From CAG-791 sp003447895 (GTDB taxonomy: Bacteria; Bacillota; Clostridia; Lachnospirales; Lachnospiraceae): a stretch of DNA of 9,170 nucleotides. Below the pieces are notes generated by a model. It did not search any database. It had not been told where the DNA came from and was given only the letters and a program-made list of their open reading frames with translations. The position numbers and the translations under genes were made by a program. The stretch spans positions 1 through 9,170 of the forward strand of contig CAMOMX010000083.1 of the NCBI GenBank assembly GCA_946620035.1, given 5' to 3'. The first letter of the stretch is position 1. Each line of letters starts with the position of its first letter. Positions 1 through 5,824 of this stretch are shown piece after piece.

Positions 1-387
1 CTCGGGCGTGTCGCACATCTGGATGGTCATCATGGTCTTGGACATGTCCACGATTCTGGCATCCATGATCTCGCAGTTCTCCATGATGTCCTTTCGGTTG
101 GTGCGGTTATAGCGGACCTTGACCAGCATCAGCTCCCTGTTGATGCTCTCCGTCTCGTCGAAGGTCTTGACCTTTATGACGTCGAGCTTTTTGTTGAGCT
201 GCTTCTCGATCTGTTCAAGCGTCCTGCGGTCGCCGCTGGAGACGATGACCATATTGGAGACATTCTTGTCCTCCGTCTCACCGACGGCCAGGGAGTCGAT
301 ATTAAAACATCTGCGCCAAAAAAGTCCTGCCACTTTGCACAGAACACCGGATCGGTTTTCCACCAGCACAGAATAGATTCTCTTCAT
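1..387 (-). CDS. ilvN: Acetolactate synthase small (regulatory) subunit, 3'-truncated by window edge
   Basis: This is the regulatory subunit of acetolactate (acetohydroxyacid) synthase, which binds the catalytic IlvB subunit, raises its activity and usually confers feedback inhibition by valine. The 129 visible residues start MKRIYSVLVENRSGVL and contain an N-terminal ACT domain (about residues 3-76). Its recognisable small-subunit core is GLFWRRCFNIDSLAVGETED, where the family usually has LF-x-R-R-x-FNI-x-SL-x-V. The second half begins with KVRYNR and is cut at base 1. The family is usually about 160-170 residues, so roughly 30-40 residues are missing. The ATG at 387 follows a GAGGAA ribosome binding site with a 6-nt gap. 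The gene lies 60 bp downstream of ilvB on the same strand, as expected for a two-subunit operon. The product call is secure. Valine sensitivity cannot be judged from this fragment. Confidence 0.95.
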   Translation of the reverse strand, partial: MKRIYSVLVENRSGVLCKVAGLFWRRCFNIDSLAVGETEDKNVSNMVIVSSGDRRTLEQIEKQLNKKLDVIKVKTFDETESINRELMLVKVRYNRTNRKDIMENCEIMDARIVDMSKTMMTIQMCDTPE

Positions 388-388
388 A

Positions 389-414
389 ACTGATTCCTCA
401 CTGATTTCTCACTG
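389..414 (-). repeat. 11-bp tandem repeat across the ilvN ribosome binding site
   Basis: On the minus strand two adjacent 11-base units, CAGTGAGAAAT (414-404) and CAGTGAGGAAT (403-393), differ at one base. They are followed by a partial third unit, CAGT (392-389). The second unit carries the GAGGAA Shine-Dalgarno sequence used by ilvN; the first carries the weaker GAGAAA. This is seen directly; any role is inference. Confidence 0.6.
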
Positions 415-426
415 CTTCCTCTAGAC

Positions 427-451
427 TTTTTGTCAATCGGATTTTTGTCAA
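427..451 (-). repeat. 10-bp direct repeat at the ilvB stop
   Basis: TTGACAAAAA occurs twice on the minus strand, at 451-442 and 436-427, with a 15-bp period. The TGA stop of ilvB lies inside the upstream copy. Each copy resembles a -35 hexamer, but no acceptable -10 follows either one at 16-18 bp, so I do not call a promoter. Confidence 0.5.
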
Positions 452-2112
452 ACCACAAGCTTGGGATCCACGATCACTTCCATGAGCGTCGCTTCATCGT
501 CTGCAAGGAACTGTTCAATGCCGCTGTCCATGTCCTCTACGGCCGCGACCAGCTGATAGCGGATTCCGTAGGCGTCCGCGAGCTTTCTCAGGTCCGGAAT
601 GGAGTCACCCAGATCGATCACGGAGAAGCGGTCCTGGTAAGTAAAATGCTGATACTGGCGCACAAGGCCCAAAACGTTGTTTCTGAGCACAACGATCTTG
701 ACCGGGACCTTGTACTGCTTCATCGTGGCAAGCTCCATCATGGTCATCTGAAAACCGCCGTCGCCGCAGACCGCCACGACCTGCCTGTCGGGCGCCCCGA
801 GCTTTGCCCCCAGCGCCGCGGGTACTGCGTAGCCCATAGTGCCCATGCCGCCGCTCGTGAGGAAGCGTCCGCCGTCCTTGATCACACAGTTGGCACAGGA
901 CCAGAGCTGGTTCTGTCCCACGTCCGCCACATAGACCATATCTTTTCTCATGGCCCTGGAAAGGCGCTTTATAAAGATCTCCGGGTTGACGGTGAGTGCG
1001 TTGATCTCCTCTTCCGTCATGGTCGAGGAATACATGTGGCGCTTTCTGCGGGACGCGTTCTGTGTGTCGTCCTTGTAGCCGTCCAGTTTGTCGATCCACA
1101 GGGAGTAGTCCGCAGTGATCTCCGCCTTGTTGAACTCCTCGAAGACATGCCTGATATCGCCTACCAGGGGAATCGTGGGACCGGCGTTCTTTCCGATCTC
1201 GGCGGGGTCGACGTCGATATGGACCAGAACCTTGTTCTCGGTGATCAGGTCCGGCTGGCTGATCGAGCGGTCCGCCACTCTCGCGCCCACCATGATGATC
1301 ATGTCGGCGTCGTTCATGGCCCTGTTTCCGTAAGCCTGGCCGTTATTTCCCACCATGCCGTAGAAAAGGAAATGGTCCGTGGGCAGAACGCCCAGACCCA
1401 TCATGGTGCAGACGACCGGGATATCATTGTTCTCGACGAACCGGCGCACCTCTTCCCTGGCGCCGCTTGACAGGTGAATGCCGCCGCCGGCGCAGATAAT
1501 GGGCCTCTTGGCCTTCTGGAGCTCCTTGATCACTTTTTTGATCTGGACTGCGTGTCCTGTCACAGTGGGCTTATAAGTGCGGATACTGACGGATTCGGGA
1601 TACACGAATTTGCGGATTTCCGCCTTCTGGACATCGATCGGAATGTCGATGAGGACGGGTCCTTTGCGGCCCGTGCCGGCGATATGGAATGCCTCTTTGA
1701 TGACCCTCGGGATATCCGACGCCTTTCGCACAATGTAGCTGAATTTGACAAAAGACTCACACGCGCCGGAGACGTCGACCTCCTGGAAGACGTCGCTTCC
1801 CATGAGATTACTGTCCACCTGCCCGGTGATGCACACAAGCGGTATGCTGTCCGCAAAGGCGGTTGCTATTCCTGTGATCAGGTTCGTCGCGCCGGGGCCG
1901 CTCGTCACGACCGCAACGCCGACTTTCCCCGTGATCCTCGCATAGCCGCTCGCCTCGTGGGCCGCGTTCTGCTCCTGCCTCACAAGGATCGTCTTAATAT
2001 CGGTATTTAGAATACTGTCGTAAAAGGGGCAGATCGCCACGCCGGGATAGCCAAAGACGTACTCCACGCCTTCTTTTTCCAGACATTTCACGATTGCATC
2101 AGCTGCTATCAT
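448..2112 (-). CDS. ilvB: Acetolactate synthase large (catalytic) subunit
   Basis: This is a thiamine-diphosphate enzyme that condenses two pyruvates to acetolactate, or pyruvate with 2-oxobutyrate, the first shared step of valine, leucine and isoleucine synthesis. The 554 residues fit the family. The N-terminal PYR domain has VRQEQNAAHEASGYAR with the catalytic Glu47, and TSGPGATNLITGIATA (70-85). The central domain covers about 188-330. The C-terminal PP domain has GGMGTMGYAVPAALGAK (421-437) and the cofactor motif GDGG (450-453) followed by NN at 478-479. Two usually conserved sites differ: GYPGVAI (21-27) where GYPGGAI is typical, and GARVADRS (276-283) where GARFDDR is typical near the FAD site. 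The ATG at 2112 has an AGGAGG site 7 nt away. ilvN follows by 60 bp, which supports a biosynthetic rather than catabolic (AlsS) role. Other TPP enzymes such as glyoxylate carboligase are less likely for the same reason. Confidence 0.93.
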   Translation of the reverse strand: MIAADAIVKCLEKEGVEYVFGYPGVAICPFYDSILNTDIKTILVRQEQNAAHEASGYARITGKVGVAVVTSGPGATNLITGIATAFADSIPLVCITGQVDSNLMGSDVFQEVDVSGACESFVKFSYIVRKASDIPRVIKEAFHIAGTGRKGPVLIDIPIDVQKAEIRKFVYPESVSIRTYKPTVTGHAVQIKKVIKELQKAKRPIICAGGGIHLSSGAREEVRRFVENNDIPVVCTMMGLGVLPTDHFLFYGMVGNNGQAYGNRAMNDADMIIMVGARVADRSISQPDLITENKVLVHIDVDPAEIGKNAGPTIPLVGDIRHVFEEFNKAEITADYSLWIDKLDGYKDDTQNASRRKRHMYSSTMTEEEINALTVNPEIFIKRLSRAMRKDMVYVADVGQNQLWSCANCVIKDGGRFLTSGGMGTMGYAVPAALGAKLGAPDRQVVAVCGDGGFQMTMMELATMKQYKVPVKIVVLRNNVLGLVRQYQHFTYQDRFSVIDLGDSIPDLRKLADAYGIRYQLVAAVEDMDSGIEQFLADDEATLMEVIVDPKLVV

Positions 2113-2116
2113 CTGT

Positions 2117-2140
2117 GTTCCTCCTGATATCAGTTCCGCC
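2117..2140 (-). promoter_or_regulatory. ilvB ribosome-binding region with duplicated SD-like motif around a palindrome
   Basis: On the minus strand GGCGGAAC (2140-2133) and GGAGGAAC (2124-2117) flank the 8-bp palindrome TGATATCA (2132-2125). The second copy supplies the AGGAGG Shine-Dalgarno (2125-2120) for ilvB, 7 nt from the ATG. The duplication is seen directly; its function is unknown. Confidence 0.5.
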
Positions 2141-2141
2141 G

Positions 2142-2180
2142 GCGCAGGGCAGTCCCGGGAGATTCTCCCCCGGGATGCGC
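2142..2180 (-). promoter_or_regulatory. Strong G+C-rich hairpin in the ilvB leader
   Basis: Minus-strand RNA can pair UCCCGGG (2175-2169) with CCCGGGA (2159-2153), with a 9-nt loop. An alternative inner helix, GGGAG with CUCCC, is also possible. UGCGC-complementary arms (2180-2176 with 2146-2142) extend the stem past a 6-nt bulge. No U-run follows, so it is not a standard intrinsic terminator for tyrS. It may stabilise the mRNA, slow polymerase, or belong to an attenuator with the small frame just upstream. Confidence 0.45.
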
Positions 2181-2185
2181 TGCTC

Positions 2186-2203
2186 TTATATAGTTACGAT
2201 CAT
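2186..2203 (-). CDS. Possible leader peptide Met-Ile-Val-Thr-Ile upstream of ilvB
   Basis: Between the tyrS stop and the ilvB hairpin, the minus strand reads ATG ATC GTA ACT ATA TAA, encoding M-I-V-T-I. Three of the four residues after Met are isoleucine or valine, the end products of the IlvBN pathway, and the frame ends 5 nt before the hairpin region. This resembles the layout of amino-acid-responsive leader peptides of ilv operons. Against it, there is no Shine-Dalgarno sequence before the ATG, the frame is only five codons and could arise by chance, and the hairpin lacks a U-tract. The ATG lies 13 nt after the tyrS stop, so translational re-initiation is conceivable. Speculative. Confidence 0.2.
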   Translation of the reverse strand: MIVTI

Positions 2204-2216
2204 TTATGCGACAGTA

Positions 2217-3458
2217 TCAATACTTGACAAGCTTGAAATTCTTCTTGCCGCGCTTTACGAGTTTGCCGTCTTTTAATTCTTCCTTGGAGAAGGTCGCCTT
2301 AAAATCCGCGACTTTGTCTCCGTCCACCGTGACGCCGCCCTGGTTTACATCGCGGCGCGCGTCGCCTCTGGACTTCTCAAGGCCCGCCTTTACCAGAATG
2401 GTCAGAATATCGACCGTTCCGTCTTCGCCAAAATCCTCATCGGCCAGTGTGACGGTCGGGACATTCTCCATGCTGCCGGGCGTTGCAGCGCTGAACAGGG
2501 CCTCGGCACCTGCCTTGGCCTTTGCCGCCTCGTCGCTTCCGTGCACCAGAGTCGTGAGCTCGGTCGCGAGGATCTCCTTGGCCGTATTGAGCTTTGCGCC
2601 CTCCCACTGATCCATCTCGTCGATCTGCTCAAGAGGAAGGAATGTCATCATGCGCAGGCACTTGAGAACGTCGGCGTCGCCGATGTTTCTCCAGTACTGG
2701 TAGAAGTCGTAGGGAGATGTCTTGTCGGGATCAAGCCAGACGGCCCCCTTCGCTGTTTTGCCCATCTTCTTGCCTTCCGAGTTGAGAAGAAGGGTGATGG
2801 TCATGGCATAGGCGTCCTTGCCCAGCTTCTTGCGGATGAGCTCTGTGCCGGCCAGCATGTTGCTCCACTGGTCGTCGCCGCCAAACTGCATGTTGCAGCC
2901 ATAGGTCTTGTACAGATTGTAGAAGTCAAAAGCCTGCATGACCATGTAGTTGAACTCAAGGAAGCTGAGTCCTCTCTCCAGTCTCTGCTCATAGCATCTT
3001 GCGCGGAGCATCTCATTGACGCTGAAGTGGGAGCCGATATCCCTGAGGAATTCGATGTAATTGAGGTCTCTGAGCCAGTCGGCGTTATTGACCATCATGG
3101 CCTTTCCCTCTCCGAACTCGATAAAACGGCTCATCTGCTTCTTGAAGCATTCGCAGTTGTGGTCGATCTGCTCGACAGTCATCATGGAGCGCAGGTCCGT
3201 GCGGCCGGAGGGGTCGCCGATCATACCTGTGCCGCCTCCCACGAGAGCCACGGGCTTGTTGCCCGCTTCCTGGAGTCTCTTCATGAGAAGAAGCGCCATG
3301 AAGTGGCCCACGTGCAGGGAATCCGCAGTGGGATCAAAGCCGATGTAGAAGGTGGCTTTTCCGGCGTTGATCAGGTCTCTGATCTCGTCGGGATCCGTGA
3401 GCTGTGCCAGAAGGCCCCTGGCCTGCAGTTCCTCGTAGATTTTCATGTTTTTTTCCAT
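2217..3458 (-). CDS. tyrS: Tyrosyl-tRNA synthetase
   Basis: This cytoplasmic class I aminoacyl-tRNA synthetase charges tRNA-Tyr with tyrosine using ATP. Its 413 residues match the bacterial TyrRS length. The Rossmann catalytic domain has YIGFDPTADSLHVGH, with Tyr38 in the tyrosine pocket and the HIGH-type motif HVGH at 49-52. It also has FNYMVMQAFDFY (169-180), the substrate-binding GGDDQWSN (193-200) and the KMSKS-type motif KMGKT (231-235). An alpha-helical anticodon region follows, then a C-terminal S4-like RNA-binding domain (about 352-412, with DARRDVNQGGVTVDG). The ATG at 3458 follows AGGAG by 11 nt, slightly long; an internal ATG at 3446 would lose only four residues and is further from the site. 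It lies 113 bp downstream of plsY and 104 bp upstream of ilvB, so it may share their transcript or have its own. No T-box motif is visible in its leader. Confidence 0.97.
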   Translation of the reverse strand: MEKNMKIYEELQARGLLAQLTDPDEIRDLINAGKATFYIGFDPTADSLHVGHFMALLLMKRLQEAGNKPVALVGGGTGMIGDPSGRTDLRSMMTVEQIDHNCECFKKQMSRFIEFGEGKAMMVNNADWLRDLNYIEFLRDIGSHFSVNEMLRARCYEQRLERGLSFLEFNYMVMQAFDFYNLYKTYGCNMQFGGDDQWSNMLAGTELIRKKLGKDAYAMTITLLLNSEGKKMGKTAKGAVWLDPDKTSPYDFYQYWRNIGDADVLKCLRMMTFLPLEQIDEMDQWEGAKLNTAKEILATELTTLVHGSDEAAKAKAGAEALFSAATPGSMENVPTVTLADEDFGEDGTVDILTILVKAGLEKSRGDARRDVNQGGVTVDGDKVADFKATFSKEELKDGKLVKRGKKNFKLVKY

Positions 3459-3496
3459 TTTTCGTCATTCTCCTGTTTTTATTAGCAACCATTACC

Positions 3497-3534
3497 TTAG
3501 CACCCCCAGACGTATGGAGGCCGCCCGGTGCTGA
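3497..3534 (-). promoter_or_regulatory. Hairpin in the tyrS leader
   Basis: The arms 3497-3504 (TTAGCACC on the plus strand) and 3527-3534 (GGTGCTGA) can form an 8-bp stem with one G-U pair around a 22-nt G+C-rich loop. It lies between the plsY stop and the tyrS ribosome binding site and has no following U-tract in the minus direction. It could be a weak plsY-tyrS boundary structure or a leader element for tyrS. No GGTGGNACC-type T-box core is present. Confidence 0.3.
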
Positions 3535-3571
3535 TATGTATTACTTTCTTAAGTTTTTATTTCCGCAGCTG

Positions 3572-4252
3572 TCACTTCTTGTCGCCAAGATCCAGCTTTT
3601 CGGAGTTTGCCTTAAAGAGGTAAGTCTTTCTCTCCTCGCCTCTGATCAGTCTTCCGATGTTGGCTCTGTGTCTGTAGTAAGCCATAAAGGTCAGGAAGAA
3701 CTGGATCACATACATTTCGATCAGGGTCGCCTGGGTGGCCGGACCGAACACGCCCATCTGTCCCTCAATGATCATCTGGATAAAGGTCCCGCCGTAAACC
3801 ATAAGGGAGCCCAGGGATACATAAGTCGTTGTCAGGTAAGGGATAAAGAACAAGAGGATCGAAGTGGGGATAAAGCTCCAGTGATAGCCAAACGCGAATC
3901 CGGCCATGACCGCGACGCCCTTGCCGCCCTTAAAGTTCATATAGAAGGGGAAGTCGTGTCCAAGGACGACACCCATAAAGGCCCAGGATTTGAGCAGATA
4001 TACGGTATCGGGATGGGATTTCCCGAATATGGCGCCCACAAGCAGAAGCGCGAGAAGGCTCTTTACCATATCGCCGACAAAGACCAGAAGTCCGGCCTTG
4101 GTCCCGAGCACGCGGATCGCGTTTGTCGTTCCCGCGTTTCCGCTCCCGTAGTCCCTGATATCAATTCCCTTCATCTTGCCGAGAATGTAGGCAGTCTGAA
4201 AGTTTCCGAACGCGTAACCGATCAAAAGGCATAAAACTCTAAGTCCGATCAT
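3572..4252 (-). CDS. plsY: Acyl-phosphate:glycerol-3-phosphate acyltransferase
   Basis: This integral membrane enzyme transfers an acyl chain from acyl-phosphate (made by PlsX) to sn-glycerol-3-phosphate, giving lysophosphatidate, the first step of phospholipid synthesis in most bacteria. All three PlsY motifs are visible in 226 residues: GSGNAGTTNAIRVLG (36-50), GHDFPFYMNFKGGKGVA (98-114) and HRANIGRLIRGEE (195-207). Hydrophobic segments at about 2-24, 53-76, 88-100, 115-142 and 178-193 fit the usual five-helix topology. The ATG at 4252 has an AAGGAGG site 6 nt upstream. It lies 30 bp after der, an arrangement common in Firmicutes, where gpsA often follows; here tyrS follows instead. The C-terminal tail after motif 3 is short and charged. 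Confidence 0.97.
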   Translation of the reverse strand: MIGLRVLCLLIGYAFGNFQTAYILGKMKGIDIRDYGSGNAGTTNAIRVLGTKAGLLVFVGDMVKSLLALLLVGAIFGKSHPDTVYLLKSWAFMGVVLGHDFPFYMNFKGGKGVAVMAGFAFGYHWSFIPTSILLFFIPYLTTTYVSLGSLMVYGGTFIQMIIEGQMGVFGPATQATLIEMYVIQFFLTFMAYYRHRANIGRLIRGEERKTYLFKANSEKLDLGDKK

Positions 4253-4269
4253 TTTTTACCTCCTTATTA

Positions 4270-4284
4270 AAGCGCTGTGCGCTT
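4270..4284 (-). other. Short hairpin overlapping the der stop codon
   Basis: AAGCGC (4270-4275) and GCGCTT (4279-4284) form a 6-bp stem with a 3-nt loop in the 30-bp der-plsY spacer. One arm includes two bases of the der TAA stop. It ends just before the plsY AAGGAGG site and has no U-tract, so readthrough into plsY is expected. It may mark an mRNA processing or coupling point. Confidence 0.3.
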
Positions 4285-5623
4285 ATGATTTGTCTTCGTT
4301 CCGCTCGCGCACGATAAACTTGAGCGGTGTCCCCCTGAATCCGAAGGCATCCCTGATCCTGTTCTCGAGGTATCTCAGATAGGAGAAATGCATCAGCTCC
4401 TTCGAATTGACAAAAAGAACAAATGTCGGCGGCTTGACGGCCACCTGGGTCGCGTACCTGATCTTGAGCATGTGGCCCTTGTCGCTGGGCGGCTGCTGCA
4501 TGACGCATGCTTCACTGATGATCTCATTGAGTACGCCGGTCTGAATGCGCATGTTCTGGTTCGCGCTGACGAGGTCGATCACGTCGTAGAGCTTTACCAG
4601 CCTCTGTCCTGTCTCCGCGGAGATAAAGATGATCTCCGCGTAAGAGAGAAAGGAAAGCACGGACCGGATCTTGTCCGTAAACTTCTTCACGGAGTGGTTG
4701 TCCTTCTCCACAAGGTCCCATTTGTTCACCGCGACGATCACGGCCTTTCCTCTGTCGTGGGCGATTCCCGCGATCTTGGCGTCCTGCTCCGTGATCCCCT
4801 CTGCGGCATCAATGACAAGGACCGTGATGTCCGCTCTCTCGACCGCGCCCACAGTGCGCACGATCATATACTTTTCCAGGTTCTCTTTGATCTTGTTCTT
4901 TCGGCGAAGGCCGGCTGTATCGATAAAAACGTACTCTTTGCCGTCGTGCTTCACCCTCGTGTCGATGGCATCCCTTGTCGTCCCCGCGATGTCCGAGACG
5001 ATCAGGCGGTTCTCTCCGATCAGCCTGTTTACGATCGAGGATTTTCCGACATTGGGCTTTCCGACGACCGCCACATAGACCGCGTCATCCTCCTCCTCTT
5101 CTCCTGTACCTTCCCGGAATCCCTTGACCACTTCGTCGAGCATGTCGCCGATTCCTGTCCGGTTGGCCGAGGAGACCGGGAATGGCTCTCCGATTCCGAG
5201 ATTGTAAAACTCATAGACATCCGCCATCTGCTTGGTCGGATTGTCTGTCTTGTTGACGCACAGAACGACCGGCTTGTGCGCCCTGCGGAGCATGTCCGCG
5301 ACTCTCATGTCGGAGTCCACAAGCCCCGTCTTGAGATCCACCATGAAAATGATGACGTCCGCCATATCGATCGCGATCTGTGCCTGCTCCCGCATCTGGG
5401 AGAGGATCACATCTCCCGAATCCGGCTCAATACCGCCTGTATCGATCAATGTAAAATCGTAGTTAAGCCAGCTGCAGTCCGCGTAGATCCGGTCTCTGGT
5501 AACGCCCGGTGTGTCCTCTGTGATCGAGATCTTTCTTCCTGCCAGGACATTGAACAGAGTAGACTTTCCGACATTGGGCCTTCCGACCACTGCCACGATT
5601 GGCTTGTTTTTTCGTTTACTCAT
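4283..5623 (-). CDS. der: Ribosome-assembly GTPase Der (EngA)
   Basis: Der is an essential GTPase with two consecutive G domains that acts in maturation of the 50S ribosomal subunit. The 446 residues show the full layout. G domain 1 has GRPNVGKS (14-21), DTPGVTRD (37-44), DTGG (61-64) and NKTD (124-127). An acidic linker (174-180, EEEEDD) leads to G domain 2 with GKPNVGKS (188-195), GTTRD (214-218), DTAG (235-238) and NKWD (300-303). A KH-like C-terminal domain spans about 350-440. The ATG at 5623 follows AGGAAGG by 6 nt. It is the first gene of the leftward group and has its own well-matched promoter in the divergent region. A few charged residues (ERNEDKS) end the protein. No anomaly is visible. 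Confidence 0.98.
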   Translation of the reverse strand: MSKRKNKPIVAVVGRPNVGKSTLFNVLAGRKISITEDTPGVTRDRIYADCSWLNYDFTLIDTGGIEPDSGDVILSQMREQAQIAIDMADVIIFMVDLKTGLVDSDMRVADMLRRAHKPVVLCVNKTDNPTKQMADVYEFYNLGIGEPFPVSSANRTGIGDMLDEVVKGFREGTGEEEEDDAVYVAVVGKPNVGKSSIVNRLIGENRLIVSDIAGTTRDAIDTRVKHDGKEYVFIDTAGLRRKNKIKENLEKYMIVRTVGAVERADITVLVIDAAEGITEQDAKIAGIAHDRGKAVIVAVNKWDLVEKDNHSVKKFTDKIRSVLSFLSYAEIIFISAETGQRLVKLYDVIDLVSANQNMRIQTGVLNEIISEACVMQQPPSDKGHMLKIRYATQVAVKPPTFVLFVNSKELMHFSYLRYLENRIRDAFGFRGTPLKFIVRERNEDKS

Positions 5624-5644
5624 TATATACCTTCCTGTTCATAA

Positions 5645-5674
5645 TCCATATGTATTATGTAAAAGTCCATATGT
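5645..5674 (-). repeat. 9-bp direct repeat in the der leader, 21-bp period
   Basis: ACATATGGA occurs on the minus strand at 5674-5666 and 5653-5645. The 21-bp period places both copies on the same face of the DNA helix, and each holds the palindrome CATATG. The first copy begins about where transcription from the predicted der promoter should start. It could be a repressor site or chance in an A+T-rich spacer. Confidence 0.4.
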
Positions 5675-5680
5675 CTTTCT

Positions 5681-5709
5681 ATTTTATCCAATCTGACTCT
5701 CAATGTAAA
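5681..5709 (-). promoter_or_regulatory. Predicted sigma-A promoter for der
   Basis: Minus-strand -35 TTTACA (5709-5704) and -10 TAAAAT (5686-5681) are separated by 17 bp; each hexamer matches the consensus at five of six positions. Transcription would start near 5674, giving a leader of about 50 nt before the der ATG. Confidence 0.65.
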
Positions 5710-5722
5710 GTGACGGTTTTTC

Positions 5723-5751
5723 TTGTAATTCTTCCTTTGTGACTATAGAAT
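5723..5751 (+). promoter_or_regulatory. Predicted sigma-A promoter for prs
   Basis: -35 TTGTAA (5723-5728, four of six) and -10 TAGAAT (5746-5751, five of six) are separated by 17 bp. The predicted start near 5758 gives a leader of about 65 nt. Its -35 box is only 13 bp from the -35 box of the der promoter, so the two promoters are back to back. An in-frame ATG at 5750 overlaps this -10 and cannot be the start of prs translation. Confidence 0.6.
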
Positions 5752-5770
5752 GGTATTGGATTTAAGGGTC

Positions 5771-5786
5771 CGCGGCCGCGGCCGCG
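5771..5786 (+). repeat. 16-bp perfect palindrome of only G and C in the prs leader
   Basis: CGCGGCCGCGGCCGCG is its own reverse complement and equals a CGCGGC repeat of 2.67 units. In RNA it can form a 6-bp stem with a CGCG loop about 40 nt upstream of the prs start. It is strikingly G+C-rich against the A+T-rich spacer around it. It may be a mRNA structural element, an operator, or a repeat-expansion product. Confidence 0.7.
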
Positions 5787-5824
5787 CCGATTCCCGAACA
5801 AAGCATCTATATGAAGGAGATTTC

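Noticed and set aside
427..451. Internal promoter for ilvN from the two TTGACA sequences
   Set aside because: No -10-like hexamer occurs 16-18 bp downstream of either copy.
430..1470. A 346-codon plus-strand frame antisense to ilvB
   Set aside because: It is the shadow of a convincing ilvB gene, with no ribosome binding site and no recognisable domain.
2113..2216. T-box or other riboswitch upstream of ilvB
   Set aside because: The spacer is about 104 bp, too short for a typical T-box, and has no GGTGGNACC-like core.
2184..2230. Promoter for ilvB at the end of tyrS
   Set aside because: TTGTCA with CATAAA at 16 bp is a weak match, and the better TATATAAG sequence has no -35 at proper spacing. 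Not strong enough to list as a feature.
2541..3485. A 314-codon plus-strand frame antisense to tyrS
   Set aside because: It has shadow-type composition, while the opposite strand encodes a complete tyrosyl-tRNA synthetase.
3459..3571. Tyrosine T-box upstream of tyrS
   Set aside because: The leader is too short and lacks the T-box core sequence and terminator U-run; only a simple hairpin is seen.
4388..5644. A 418-codon open frame on the plus strand antisense to der
   Set aside because: The product is dominated by His, Asp, Val and Arg with no recognisable motif, and der on the other strand has complete GTPase motifs.
5750..5824. N-terminal extension of prs starting at the ATG at 5750
   Set aside because: That ATG overlaps the predicted -10 box, has no ribosome binding site, and the extension would translate the G+C palindrome into Arg/Gly-rich sequence. 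The ATG at 5825 has a strong site.
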